Assembly (NCBI RefSeq): GCF_031458235.1
Contig: NZ_JAVDYB010000001.1
Coordinates: 2,687,001 to 2,751,000, forward strand
Length of the DNA: 64,000 nucleotides
Source: Catenuloplanes atrovinosus
Lineage (GTDB): Bacteria; Actinomycetota; Actinomycetes; Mycobacteriales; Micromonosporaceae
Direction of reading: 5' to 3'
Shown: positions 1-7,226 of the stretch, piece after piece
Position numbering within the stretch: the stretch's first letter is position 1
How the letters are laid out: every line of letters starts with the position of its first letter
Made by a program: the position numbers and the translations under genes
The notes under the pieces: generated by a model
Told to the model about the DNA's origin: nothing
Seen by the model: the letters and a program-made list of their open reading frames with translations, nothing else
Database searches by the model: none

Positions 1-2
1 AG

Positions 3-629
3 GTGAACCGCAACGGCGGCCCTCGCCGTTACCGGCCGGAACTCGCCCAGCGGGCCACGGCCGCCCGCGCCAGGCGCCGCCCCGGGGTGGCCGCCCCGCC
101 CGGCCCCGCCGCCACCGACGGCCGCGACCCGCGGGCCGTGCGCGGCGTCCGCGACGAGCTCACCGCGATGATCGCGCACACCGGGCTGCCGCCGATGGCG
201 GCCCGGGTGCTGACCGAGCTCTTCACCACCGACGCCGGCCGGCTCACCGCGGCCGAGCTGACCGGCCGCCTGCGGGTCAGCCCCGCGTCGATCTCCAAGG
301 CCGTCGCCGACCTCGAACGGCAGGGCCTGCTGCGCCGCGAACGCGCCCCGCGAGACCGCCGCGACCACTACGTCATCGACGACGACGTGTGGATCCGGGC
401 CTGGGTGGCCAGCGTCCGGATGAACCTGCTGCTGGCCGAGGGCACCCGCCGGGCCGCCGAGGTCCTCGGCCCCGGCACGCCCGCCGGCGGGCGCCTGCAA
501 GGCACCAGCCAGTTCCTGGAACGCGTCATGCACGACATGACCCGCACCGCCGAGCGGTGGCTCCACGAACACGGTGCGGTCACCGCGATCGTCGCCGGTG
601 ATGAGGGGCCGACAGCTGTTTTGTCGTAG
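3..629 (+). CDS. MarR/GbsR-type transcriptional regulator, 5' end outside window
   Basis: The frame is open from the first bases to a stop at 627-629 (208 visible residues). Visible residues 1-18 (NRNGGPRRYRPELAQRA) read like the end of an IS30-type HTH_38 DNA-binding motif, which actinobacterial MarR proteins can carry at their N-terminus. The real start is therefore probably upstream and the GTG at position 3 is likely internal. A winged-helix MarR domain follows at about residues 45-125: AELTGRLRVSPASISKAV is the recognition helix region and ERAPRDRRDHY the wing. The C-terminal helices would form the dimer interface. Family membership is clear. The ligand and target are unknown, and the fusion to the HTH_38 tail is inferred from a partial motif. 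Confidence 0.8.
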   Translation: MNRNGGPRRYRPELAQRATAARARRRPGVAAPPGPAATDGRDPRAVRGVRDELTAMIAHTGLPPMAARVLTELFTTDAGRLTAAELTGRLRVSPASISKAVADLERQGLLRRERAPRDRRDHYVIDDDVWIRAWVASVRMNLLLAEGTRRAAEVLGPGTPAGGRLQGTSQFLERVMHDMTRTAERWLHEHGAVTAIVAGDEGPTAVLS

Positions 630-676
630 CCCGTCGATACTGTGCCGCCCATCGTCCATCGATCTGGGGAGGCAGG

Positions 677-3600
677 GTGCGCAGTTTCGAGCATCGGAGC
701 TCGGAATCCGCGAAGTTCTGGCAGGTGTCGCAGGACGGCGCCGCCGTCACGATCCGATTCGGGCGCATCGGCGCCGCCGGGCAGACACGGGTGAAGGAGC
801 TCGCCACCGAGGAGGCGGCGAGCCGGCACGTGGCCGGCCTGATCGCGGAAAAGGTCAAGAAGGGCTACCTGGAGGTGGGCTCCGCCGAGCCGGCCGCACC
901 GTCCATTGCGGCCGAGCCGGTCCAGGATGGACCGGTCGAGCTGCCGGACGAGGATACGTTCGTCCTTCCCGACGCGTGGGTGCGCAAGATCAGGCCGCGG
1001 CGCGGTGGGCGGCCGGGCGCCCGGCCGCCCTCGCTGGCCGGTGCGGTGGCCAAGGCCGACGGCATCCTGGCGGAGACCCGCGATCACCGTGAACGGGTGC
1101 TGGCGGACCGGCGCAGCGAACCGGATCTGGTGGCCGCCGCCCGTGCGTTCCTGGACGGGAGCCGGATCACCCCACTCGGCGCGGCGGCGACCGCGTGGGC
1201 CTCCTGGGACGTCTTCGCCTATCCGTACGTCAAGGCGGCGGTCGCCGACGGATGGGTCGCGGCGCACGGGCTGGCCTTCGCGGCGGAGGCGGTCCTGGAG
1301 TTGAGCGGTCTGCAGAACGGGCGTGGCGGCCACCTCGGCCGGACCGAGCGCATCTCGTACTGGCTGGGCGCCCCGTGGCGGCTGGCGGCGGAGCGCGTGC
1401 GGGCCCGCCTCGCCGTGGCCGACGACGCGGCGTACGAGCACGCTCGGCAGGCGATCGAGGCCTACCGGTCCACGAAACAGCACCTGCTCGCGGCGTTCCT
1501 GCTCCCCACCGAACCCGGATGGCTCGGCGAGGACTGCCCGGCCGAGCTGCGCGATGACGCGCTGGCCGCGTTCGTGGTGTCCACCCCGCAGGAGTGGGAG
1601 CGCATCAGCCACCACGTCCGCGCATTCGACCTGTCGCAGTCGCTCGGCCTGCTGGCCACCGTCCTCGATGTGATCGGGCCGACGGTGGGGGCGCGTCTGC
1701 TCGCCCTGGTGGGCGGAGGAAGTTACACCGAGGAGCGGCGTGCGGTGTTCAACGGCCTGACGCTGATCCCCACCGACGAGGCGTTCGAGGCGCTGGTGCG
1801 CCACGCCGACGACGACCTGGCGGAACCCGCGCTGTTGGAGGCCGCGGAGCGGTTCCCGGTGCGGGCCCTGCGTCTGCTCGGGCTCGCGGCCGATGCCCCG
1901 GACAGCCACCGGCGCATCACCGAGCTGCTGCACCGGCGCGTCACCGCGAACCCGGAGATCGCCCGCGCGGCGCTGCCCCTGCTGCCGGAGGCCTCCCGCC
2001 GGCAGGTCGCGCCGATCCTGGCGTCGCTGTCCACGCTGCCGTCCGCACCGGCCGAGTCGCTGCATCCGCTGCTGGCGACGCCGCCGTGGACCAGGGCGCG
2101 CACGGTGGTCACGCCGATCGTGGCCGACGGCCTCACCCCGCCGGACGTGACCCGGGTGCGCTGGCTCTCCGGCGAGCGTGAGGCGGAACTGGCGCGGTTC
2201 GAGAAGGAAGGGTCGCTGAGCGGCCCGGCGCGCTGGGAGCGTACGGCGACGGACCTGCGCGAAGGACGCACGCCGCATCCGGCCGACGAGGAGCAGTTCT
2301 TCGCCGAGGCGCCGCGGTCGATGACGGACGAGTTCCTGGCGAGCTGGCGGCCGACGAACTTCTGGTCCCCGTGGTGGACCATGCCCCGTCTGCTCGCCCG
2401 GTGGGGCGTGGACGCTCTGCCGGTGCTGGTGCACTGCGCCCGCCTCACCGAAGAGGCGGACCTCTACGGCTCCCTGTTGCTTCGCGCCGAAAGCCTCGAC
2501 GTCGCGACGCTGATGGCGCAATGGCTGGGCGGCGGGAAAGCGGTGCGGCGGTTCGCGGTGTCCTGGCTGCGCCAGCACCCGGAGTCGGCGGCCCGCGAGC
2601 TGGTGCCCGCCGCGGCCGGTCCGGCCGGTGCGGCACGCCGCGCCGCCGAGCGGGCGCTCCGGACGGTGGCCGCGACGGGTCATGAGGAGACCGTCCGCGA
2701 CGCCGCGGCCGCCTACGGTCCCGCCGCCGCCACCGCCGTGGACGCGCTGCTGTCGATCGACCCGGTCGAGATCCTGCCCAAGCGGATGCCGGACCTGCCG
2801 GCGTGGGCCACCGACGCCGCGGCGCTCGCCCCGGTCCTGTTGCGTGATCGCCGCCATGTGCTGCCGGCGGAGGCCGTGCGGCACCTGTGCACCATGCTGG
2901 CGCTGTCCCGCATCGGTACGCCGTACCCGGGCGTCGCGATCGTGCGGGAGACCCTCGACCGGGCGTCGCTGGCCGAGTTCGGCTGGTCGCTGTTCGAGAG
3001 CTGGGAGTCGGCCGGACGCCCGTCGAAGCACAGCTGGGCCTTTGAGGCGCTGGCGCTGACCGGCGACGACGACACGGTCCGCCGGCTCGCGCCGATCATC
3101 CGCGCCTGGCCCGGCGAAGGCGGTCACGCTCGCGCCGTGACCGGGCTCGACGTGCTCCGGGAGATCGGCTCCGAGGTGGCGCTCATGCACCTGCACAGCA
3201 TCGCGCAGAAGGCGAAGTTCGCCGGGCTGAAGTCTGAGGCGCGGGAACGGATCGACGTCGTCGCCTCGGAGTTGGGCCTGTCCGCCGAGCAACTGGCCGA
3301 CCGGCTGGTGCCCGACTTCGGGTTGGACGCCCGGGGCAGGCTCACCCTCGACTACGGGCCGCGCCGCTTCGAGGTGGGCTTCGACGAGCAGCTCAAGCCC
3401 TACGTGGTCGACGACGACGGCTCCCGGCGCAAGGACCTGCCCAAGCCCGGGGCCCGAGACGACGAGGCGCTCGCCACGGCGGCCTACAGGACGTTCGCCG
3501 GGCTGAAGAAGGACGTCCGTACGGTGGCCGCCGATCTGATCCACCGGCTGGAGACGGCGCTGATGATCCAGCGGCGGTGGACCGCCGACGAGTTCCGGCG

Positions 3601-4219
3601 GTTGCTGGTCGAGCACCCGCTGATGCGGCACGTGGTGTCGCGCCTGGTGTGGGCGACGTTCACCGCGGACGGAACGGTGGGCACCGCGTTCCGGGTGGCC
3701 GAGGACGGCAGCCTGGCGGACGTCGACGACAAGGAGTTCGCCCTGGCCGGCGACGCCGCTGTCGGTGTCGCGCACCCGCTGCACATCGAGTCCGACCTGC
3801 CCGCCTGGACGCGATTGTTCGCCGACTACGAGATCCTCCAGCCGTTCCCGCAACTCCATCGGCCGGTGCGCCGGTTGACCGCGGAACAGGCCGCCGAGCA
3901 GCGTCTGACCGAGTTCGTCGGGGCCCACATCGCGGTCGACCGGCTGCTGAAGCTGGAACGGCGCGGATGGTGGGGGCGGAGCACGCCGATGGACGCGGGC
4001 ATCCAGGACACCATGGAGTGTCACCTGCCGGGCCGGGGCGGACTGACCTTCCCCCTCGACCCCGGGATCAGCGTCCAGTTCCCGCACGAGGACCCGATGC
4101 AGACCCTCCGCGACGCGCGCCTCTCCGGGGCGCCGAACTTCGCCGCCCTGAACCCCGCGATCGTCTCCGAACTCCTGTGCGACCTGCACTATCTCGTCCA
4201 CGGCGGAGCGATCCGGTAA
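677..4219 (+). CDS. WGR domain / DUF4132 protein
   Basis: This 1180-residue cytosolic protein has a WGR domain at about residues 1-75 (RSFEHRSSESAKFWQVSQDG, then TIRFGRIGAAGQT). WGR modules occur in PARPs and in the MolR/YehI group. A long helical, HEAT-like middle follows, and a DUF4132 region lies at about 880-1090, just after the segment RLTLDYGPRRFEVGF. The GTG start at 677 follows a GGGGAGG ribosome site at 5-10 nt. The gene stands alone and is closed by the strong hairpin at 4227-4268. In E. coli the related MolR/YehI proteins have no settled biochemical role, so none is assigned. A very long antisense frame covers the gene but is a codon-bias shadow. Confidence 0.85.
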   Translation: MRSFEHRSSESAKFWQVSQDGAAVTIRFGRIGAAGQTRVKELATEEAASRHVAGLIAEKVKKGYLEVGSAEPAAPSIAAEPVQDGPVELPDEDTFVLPDAWVRKIRPRRGGRPGARPPSLAGAVAKADGILAETRDHRERVLADRRSEPDLVAAARAFLDGSRITPLGAAATAWASWDVFAYPYVKAAVADGWVAAHGLAFAAEAVLELSGLQNGRGGHLGRTERISYWLGAPWRLAAERVRARLAVADDAAYEHARQAIEAYRSTKQHLLAAFLLPTEPGWLGEDCPAELRDDALAAFVVSTPQEWERISHHVRAFDLSQSLGLLATVLDVIGPTVGARLLALVGGGSYTEERRAVFNGLTLIPTDEAFEALVRHADDDLAEPALLEAAERFPVRALRLLGLAADAPDSHRRITELLHRRVTANPEIARAALPLLPEASRRQVAPILASLSTLPSAPAESLHPLLATPPWTRARTVVTPIVADGLTPPDVTRVRWLSGEREAELARFEKEGSLSGPARWERTATDLREGRTPHPADEEQFFAEAPRSMTDEFLASWRPTNFWSPWWTMPRLLARWGVDALPVLVHCARLTEEADLYGSLLLRAESLDVATLMAQWLGGGKAVRRFAVSWLRQHPESAARELVPAAAGPAGAARRAAERALRTVAATGHEETVRDAAAAYGPAAATAVDALLSIDPVEILPKRMPDLPAWATDAAALAPVLLRDRRHVLPAEAVRHLCTMLALSRIGTPYPGVAIVRETLDRASLAEFGWSLFESWESAGRPSKHSWAFEALALTGDDDTVRRLAPIIRAWPGEGGHARAVTGLDVLREIGSEVALMHLHSIAQKAKFAGLKSEARERIDVVASELGLSAEQLADRLVPDFGLDARGRLTLDYGPRRFEVGFDEQLKPYVVDDDGSRRKDLPKPGARDDEALATAAYRTFAGLKKDVRTVAADLIHRLETALMIQRRWTADEFRRLLVEHPLMRHVVSRLVWATFTADGTVGTAFRVAEDGSLADVDDKEFALAGDAAVGVAHPLHIESDLPAWTRLFADYEILQPFPQLHRPVRRLTAEQAAEQRLTEFVGAHIAVDRLLKLERRGWWGRSTPMDAGIQDTMECHLPGRGGLTFPLDPGISVQFPHEDPMQTLRDARLSGAPNFAALNPAIVSELLCDLHYLVHGGAIR

Positions 4220-4226
4220 CGATCAC

Positions 4227-4268
4227 GTCCCTCCCGCGGCGCCGGTCGGCCGGCGCCGCGGGAGGGAC
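4227..4268 (+). terminator. Strong GC-rich hairpin terminator
   Basis: A perfect 19-bp inverted repeat (4227-4245 and 4250-4268) with a TCGG loop begins 8 nt after the stop of the WGR gene. There is no long T-run, as is usual for actinobacterial terminators. It may serve both strands, since the TetR gene on the minus strand ends at 4335. Confidence 0.85.
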
Positions 4269-4334
4269 CGATCCATGCCGACGCGTTTCACCGGCGCCGC
4301 GAACGACCGCTGGCGCGGACTTCGGGAAAGATCG

Positions 4335-4937
4335 TCATTGGTGGCCGGGGTTGAGGGCCGGCATGAGTACGTCGTCGACCATCGAGACCACAATGGTCTC
4401 GTTGAGTCCCTCGTGGTGTAGCAAGACGCGGTGGAACGCGATCGCGGGTATGAGCGACACGATCAGCTCGACCGGTGCCGAGGACCTGACCGCGCCACGG
4501 AGAGCCCAGCGCTGGATGACCGTGCGTAGCGCCTCCGTGGGCGGTCGGCCGATCGACTCAAGTGCCGTAGCCCGCAACTCGTCGGTGTGCGTCGCCTCGG
4601 CCAGGACTGTCGCCAGCATCAGCGCGGTCCGGGTGTTGGGCGAGACGTAGTGCCGGGCGCAGGCCAGCAGGTCCTGGCGTAATGATCCCTCGTCGGGCAC
4701 CACGACCTCGGCCAGCAGGCTTTCCGCGGCGGCGATGACCAACTCGGTCTTGCTGCGCCACCGCCGGTAGATTGCGGCCTTGCCCGTGTGTGCCCGTCTG
4801 GCGATCTCCTCCAGCCTGGCGGCCGCGAAGCCGCTCTCGATGACCACCTCCACCGTGGCCGCCAGGATGGCGCGTTCGAGTGCGGGGTCACGCGGGCGCC
4901 CCGCCGGTGTGGGAGTGCGAGAAATGTCGGAGACCAC
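4335..4937 (-). CDS. TetR family repressor
   Basis: This is a 200-residue TetR protein. The N-terminal HTH lies at about residues 18-65 (AILAATVEVVIESGF, then RRAHTGKAAIYRRWRSKTEL), with an alpha-helical ligand-binding domain after it. It starts with GTG at 4937, only 10 nt from a large palindromic array at 4947-4997, the expected autoregulatory operator. It is divergent from the two ABM-fold genes at 5189 and 6249 and probably represses them as well as itself. Its ligand is unknown. It has typical family length and no sign of damage. Confidence 0.88.
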   Translation of the reverse strand: MVSDISRTPTPAGRPRDPALERAILAATVEVVIESGFAAARLEEIARRAHTGKAAIYRRWRSKTELVIAAAESLLAEVVVPDEGSLRQDLLACARHYVSPNTRTALMLATVLAEATHTDELRATALESIGRPPTEALRTVIQRWALRGAVRSSAPVELIVSLIPAIAFHRVLLHHEGLNETIVVSMVDDVLMPALNPGHQ

Positions 4938-4946
4938 CTAGCCATC

Positions 4947-4997
4947 TTACGGGACCGACAGGTACCGTAACCATTACGGTACTGGTGAGTCCCGTAA
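4947..4997. promoter_or_regulatory. Tandem/concentric TetR operator
   Basis: The 51 bp consist of two 24-bp dyads (4947-4970 and 4974-4997) separated by CCA. Each reads TTACGG(G/T)AC, six bases, GT(A/C)CCGTAA. The pair also forms a perfect inner palindrome (TACCGTAA at 4963-4970, TTACGGTA at 4974-4981) and perfect 9-bp outer arms (TTACGGGAC at 4947-4955, GTCCCGTAA at 4989-4997), all centred on 4972. The site sits between the divergent TetR gene and the 5189 gene. This geometry fits cooperative binding of two TetR dimers; that part is inference. Confidence 0.8.
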
Positions 4998-5188
4998 TGG
5001 GCGGGTGTACTCCAGCGAGGTCACGCGGCAGTTCGACCCCCGCCACGGGCCTTGGCCGCGAGCGCGGAAGGAGGCGTGATGCACGCGGGAGGGAACAGTC
5101 CGCCGAAGGCGCCGTCCGCATCGGATACGGCACGGTCTTGTATCTCGCGAGGTGCCGTCGTGGGCACCATCAGGAGAGGGAGCTTCTC

Positions 5189-5926
5189 ATGAATGACCGG
5201 GGCGATGCCCAGGCCGCCGTGACCATCCTCGAGGACCGGGACCTCGTCGCCGTCCTTGAGCGGTTCGAGTTCGGCGATCCCGGACCGGACAAGCCCTCGA
5301 TCGCGCCGCCGACCAGGACGCCCTCGGTGCGTCCCGAACAACGAGCCGCGCTCGACGCTGTCCTTGCCCACCTGGAGCGCGATCACAGCTTCCACAAGGA
5401 CGCCGTGGCAGGTGTTGTGCTGCTCGGCCGGGATCACAACCGGCTCGCCGTCTACACCCAGTGGCGCACGCCGGACAGTGGCCCACCTGTCGAGGTCCCG
5501 GCCCCGTGGTCGGTGGCCGACGTCCTTCTGCGGGCCGAGCCGACCACCCGGGTGCTGGAAACGAGAACCTACACCGTCGAGTTCACCCTCGGACATCGCC
5601 AGCCGAGACACGCGCGAAGGCTGGGCGGGCCACTGGTGCACTTCGGCATGTTCTCGTTCCCGCCGGCCGAGCAGGACGTGCTGCTCGGCCTGGCGCGTCA
5701 GCACGCGCCCGGCAGCCTGGTGACTCCCGGGCTGACCAGTGTCAACTTTCACCGCAGTCTCGACCGCACCCGAGCGCTGAATCTGGGCGTGTGGGAGTCG
5801 TTCGACAATTTCATGAAGCTGCTCGACCAGCCCGGCTTCACCGACGAGCAGGTCTACTGGGAGGGCGTCGCGCAGTTCCACCCCGACTACTTCGACGTCG
5901 CCCACGCCTGGGGGCCGGCATCGTGA
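5189..5926 (+). CDS. Double ABM-fold (dimeric alpha+beta barrel) protein
   Basis: This is a 245-residue protein without a signal peptide. Its C-terminal half (about residues 165-245) has the pattern of antibiotic-biosynthesis-monooxygenase-like barrels: LNLGVWESFDNFMKLLDQPG, then a YW and FHPDYFDV tail. A weaker copy, containing GVVLLGRDHNRLAVYTQWR, lies at about 70-115. Such proteins act as cofactor-free oxygenases or cyclases on aromatic or polyketide substrates, or in heme degradation. The substrate here is unknown. The ATG at 5189 has an AGGAGAGGG site 8 nt upstream; an in-frame GTG further up would read through the operator region and is less likely. It is the first gene after the TetR operator, followed by a second barrel protein. 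Confidence 0.7.
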   Translation: MNDRGDAQAAVTILEDRDLVAVLERFEFGDPGPDKPSIAPPTRTPSVRPEQRAALDAVLAHLERDHSFHKDAVAGVVLLGRDHNRLAVYTQWRTPDSGPPVEVPAPWSVADVLLRAEPTTRVLETRTYTVEFTLGHRQPRHARRLGGPLVHFGMFSFPPAEQDVLLGLARQHAPGSLVTPGLTSVNFHRSLDRTRALNLGVWESFDNFMKLLDQPGFTDEQVYWEGVAQFHPDYFDVAHAWGPAS

Positions 5927-5986
5927 ATCGGGACGCCAGTGAGCGGGCCGAGGTGCCGGCGGCCGTCACCGATCTGCTCATCTAGC

Positions 5987-6110
5987 GCGGTCCTGAAAGC
6001 GGTCACTTCCGAAGCGGTGCTCACGCGGACGAAGGCGACCCGCGCGACCGTCTTCCGGCACTGGCCCAACGGCCGTGCTCCTCTGCTCGACGTCCCCGCC
6101 CGGCTCCCGC
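5987..6110 (+). pseudogene. TetR helix-turn-helix remnant
   Basis: The translated piece VTSEAVLTRTKATRATVFRH, followed by WPNGRAPLLDV, is a recognisable TetR HTH (helix 2-turn-helix 3 plus the WPNR/LLLDVLARL segment). No N-terminal start and no ligand domain are present. It lies in the 322-bp gap between the two barrel genes. It is interpreted as the stub of a deleted regulator gene. Confidence 0.65.
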
Positions 6111-6248
6111 GGGGATGCGTTCCTCGCACCCTGGACGGGTGGACGGCGCCTTCGTCAAGCGCCTGGTCGACGCCTGGATGCGAATGCACCAACCCCCTAC
6201 AAATCCATGAAACCGCTCGTGCATGCAGACGAATAAGGGAGGACGGCA

Positions 6249-7037
6249 ATGCCGGTAATCAACCTGGACAAGGGTGTACCGAGGGTGGAACTCGTGCAGC
6301 CGAACCCGTACGGATATGTTCTCGTCCTGGCCGAGGTCGATCCCGCCTCGGTGACGACCGACGTGGACCGGGTCGAGGACATACCGCTCCGGGCGGACAC
6401 CCCGTCGGCCAGCGCCAAGCGGGCCGCGTTGCACGAAAGTCTGCAGGCCGCGCGCGGCAGACTCGCCGGGCTGGACCGGGTCCGCGCGGTCTCGGTCTTC
6501 GAAGCGGCGCTGTTCCCGCCGGAGAGGCCGGGCCGGCCCGCCCCGGGCGGCTCGTGGGGACGTCCGGCCCGCTACGACAGCGTCATGCTGATCGAGACCG
6601 GGAGCCCGGCGGAGGCCGAATCGCTGCTGTCCGACCCGGTCTTCGGTGAGGTACGTGCAACGGTCGAGGGTGGCAGCACGTACACGAATGTCCTTCCGGT
6701 CAGAAACGTCAAGAAGGTTGATGACGTCGACCGTACGAAGGATGGCGTCTTCCTTTTCAACTTCTTCTTCGCAACCGATAGGGAGGACTTGCTGGATATC
6801 TGGGATTACACGGCTGGATGGTGGCTGGCCGAGGGCAACATGCTCAACTCCGAGTTGATGATGCCCCTCGGGATGTCCGACTACGCCATCATCAACAACG
6901 CGCGCTGGGACGACTGGGACGACGCCCACCCGGCCGTCCACGCCTTCCGCAAGGCCGGCTACCGGGAATTCGTGATGGCCAACCTCGACGCGAGCGGGGC
7001 GACCGCGATGCCGACGCTCTACCGTTTGGTGGCGTGA
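6249..7037 (+). CDS. Hypothetical barrel-fold protein, partner of the ABM-like gene
   Basis: This is a 262-residue soluble protein with a GGGAGG site before the ATG. No family is recognised with certainty. It appears to consist of two ferredoxin-like halves: a first strand-helix unit YGYVLVLAEVDPASV ending in YDSVMLIETGSP, and a second unit GVFLFNFFFATDREDLLDIW ending in YREFVMANL. Asp- and Trp-rich loops (WDDWDDAHPA) lie near the C-terminus. Together with the preceding gene it suggests a small tailoring or detoxification unit controlled by the TetR at 4335. Function is open. Base composition dips slightly around 6700-6850 compared with its neighbours. Confidence 0.6.
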   Translation: MPVINLDKGVPRVELVQPNPYGYVLVLAEVDPASVTTDVDRVEDIPLRADTPSASAKRAALHESLQAARGRLAGLDRVRAVSVFEAALFPPERPGRPAPGGSWGRPARYDSVMLIETGSPAEAESLLSDPVFGEVRATVEGGSTYTNVLPVRNVKKVDDVDRTKDGVFLFNFFFATDREDLLDIWDYTAGWWLAEGNMLNSELMMPLGMSDYAIINNARWDDWDDAHPAVHAFRKAGYREFVMANLDASGATAMPTLYRLVA

Positions 7038-7226
7038 CACGCGCCTGATCGTCCGCGGCACTTTCCGCGGCGTGACCGGCGCCGAGATGCGGGCCGCCGC
7101 AGGGCAGGTCCTGGTCCTCGACCTGCGGCAGGTCGACGTCGTCGCCGGGTACGGTCCGGCGCGTCACCTTCGCCGCGGCACAACGTCGCCGGGCCGGCCC
7201 GGGTCCGCAGCCCTGCCCGTGGCTGT

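Noticed and set aside
368-4201. A 1277-codon open frame antisense to the WGR/DUF4132 gene
   Set aside because: Composition rich in Arg, Gly, Pro, His and Gln, no domain and no RBS. It is the usual antisense shadow of a high-GC gene.
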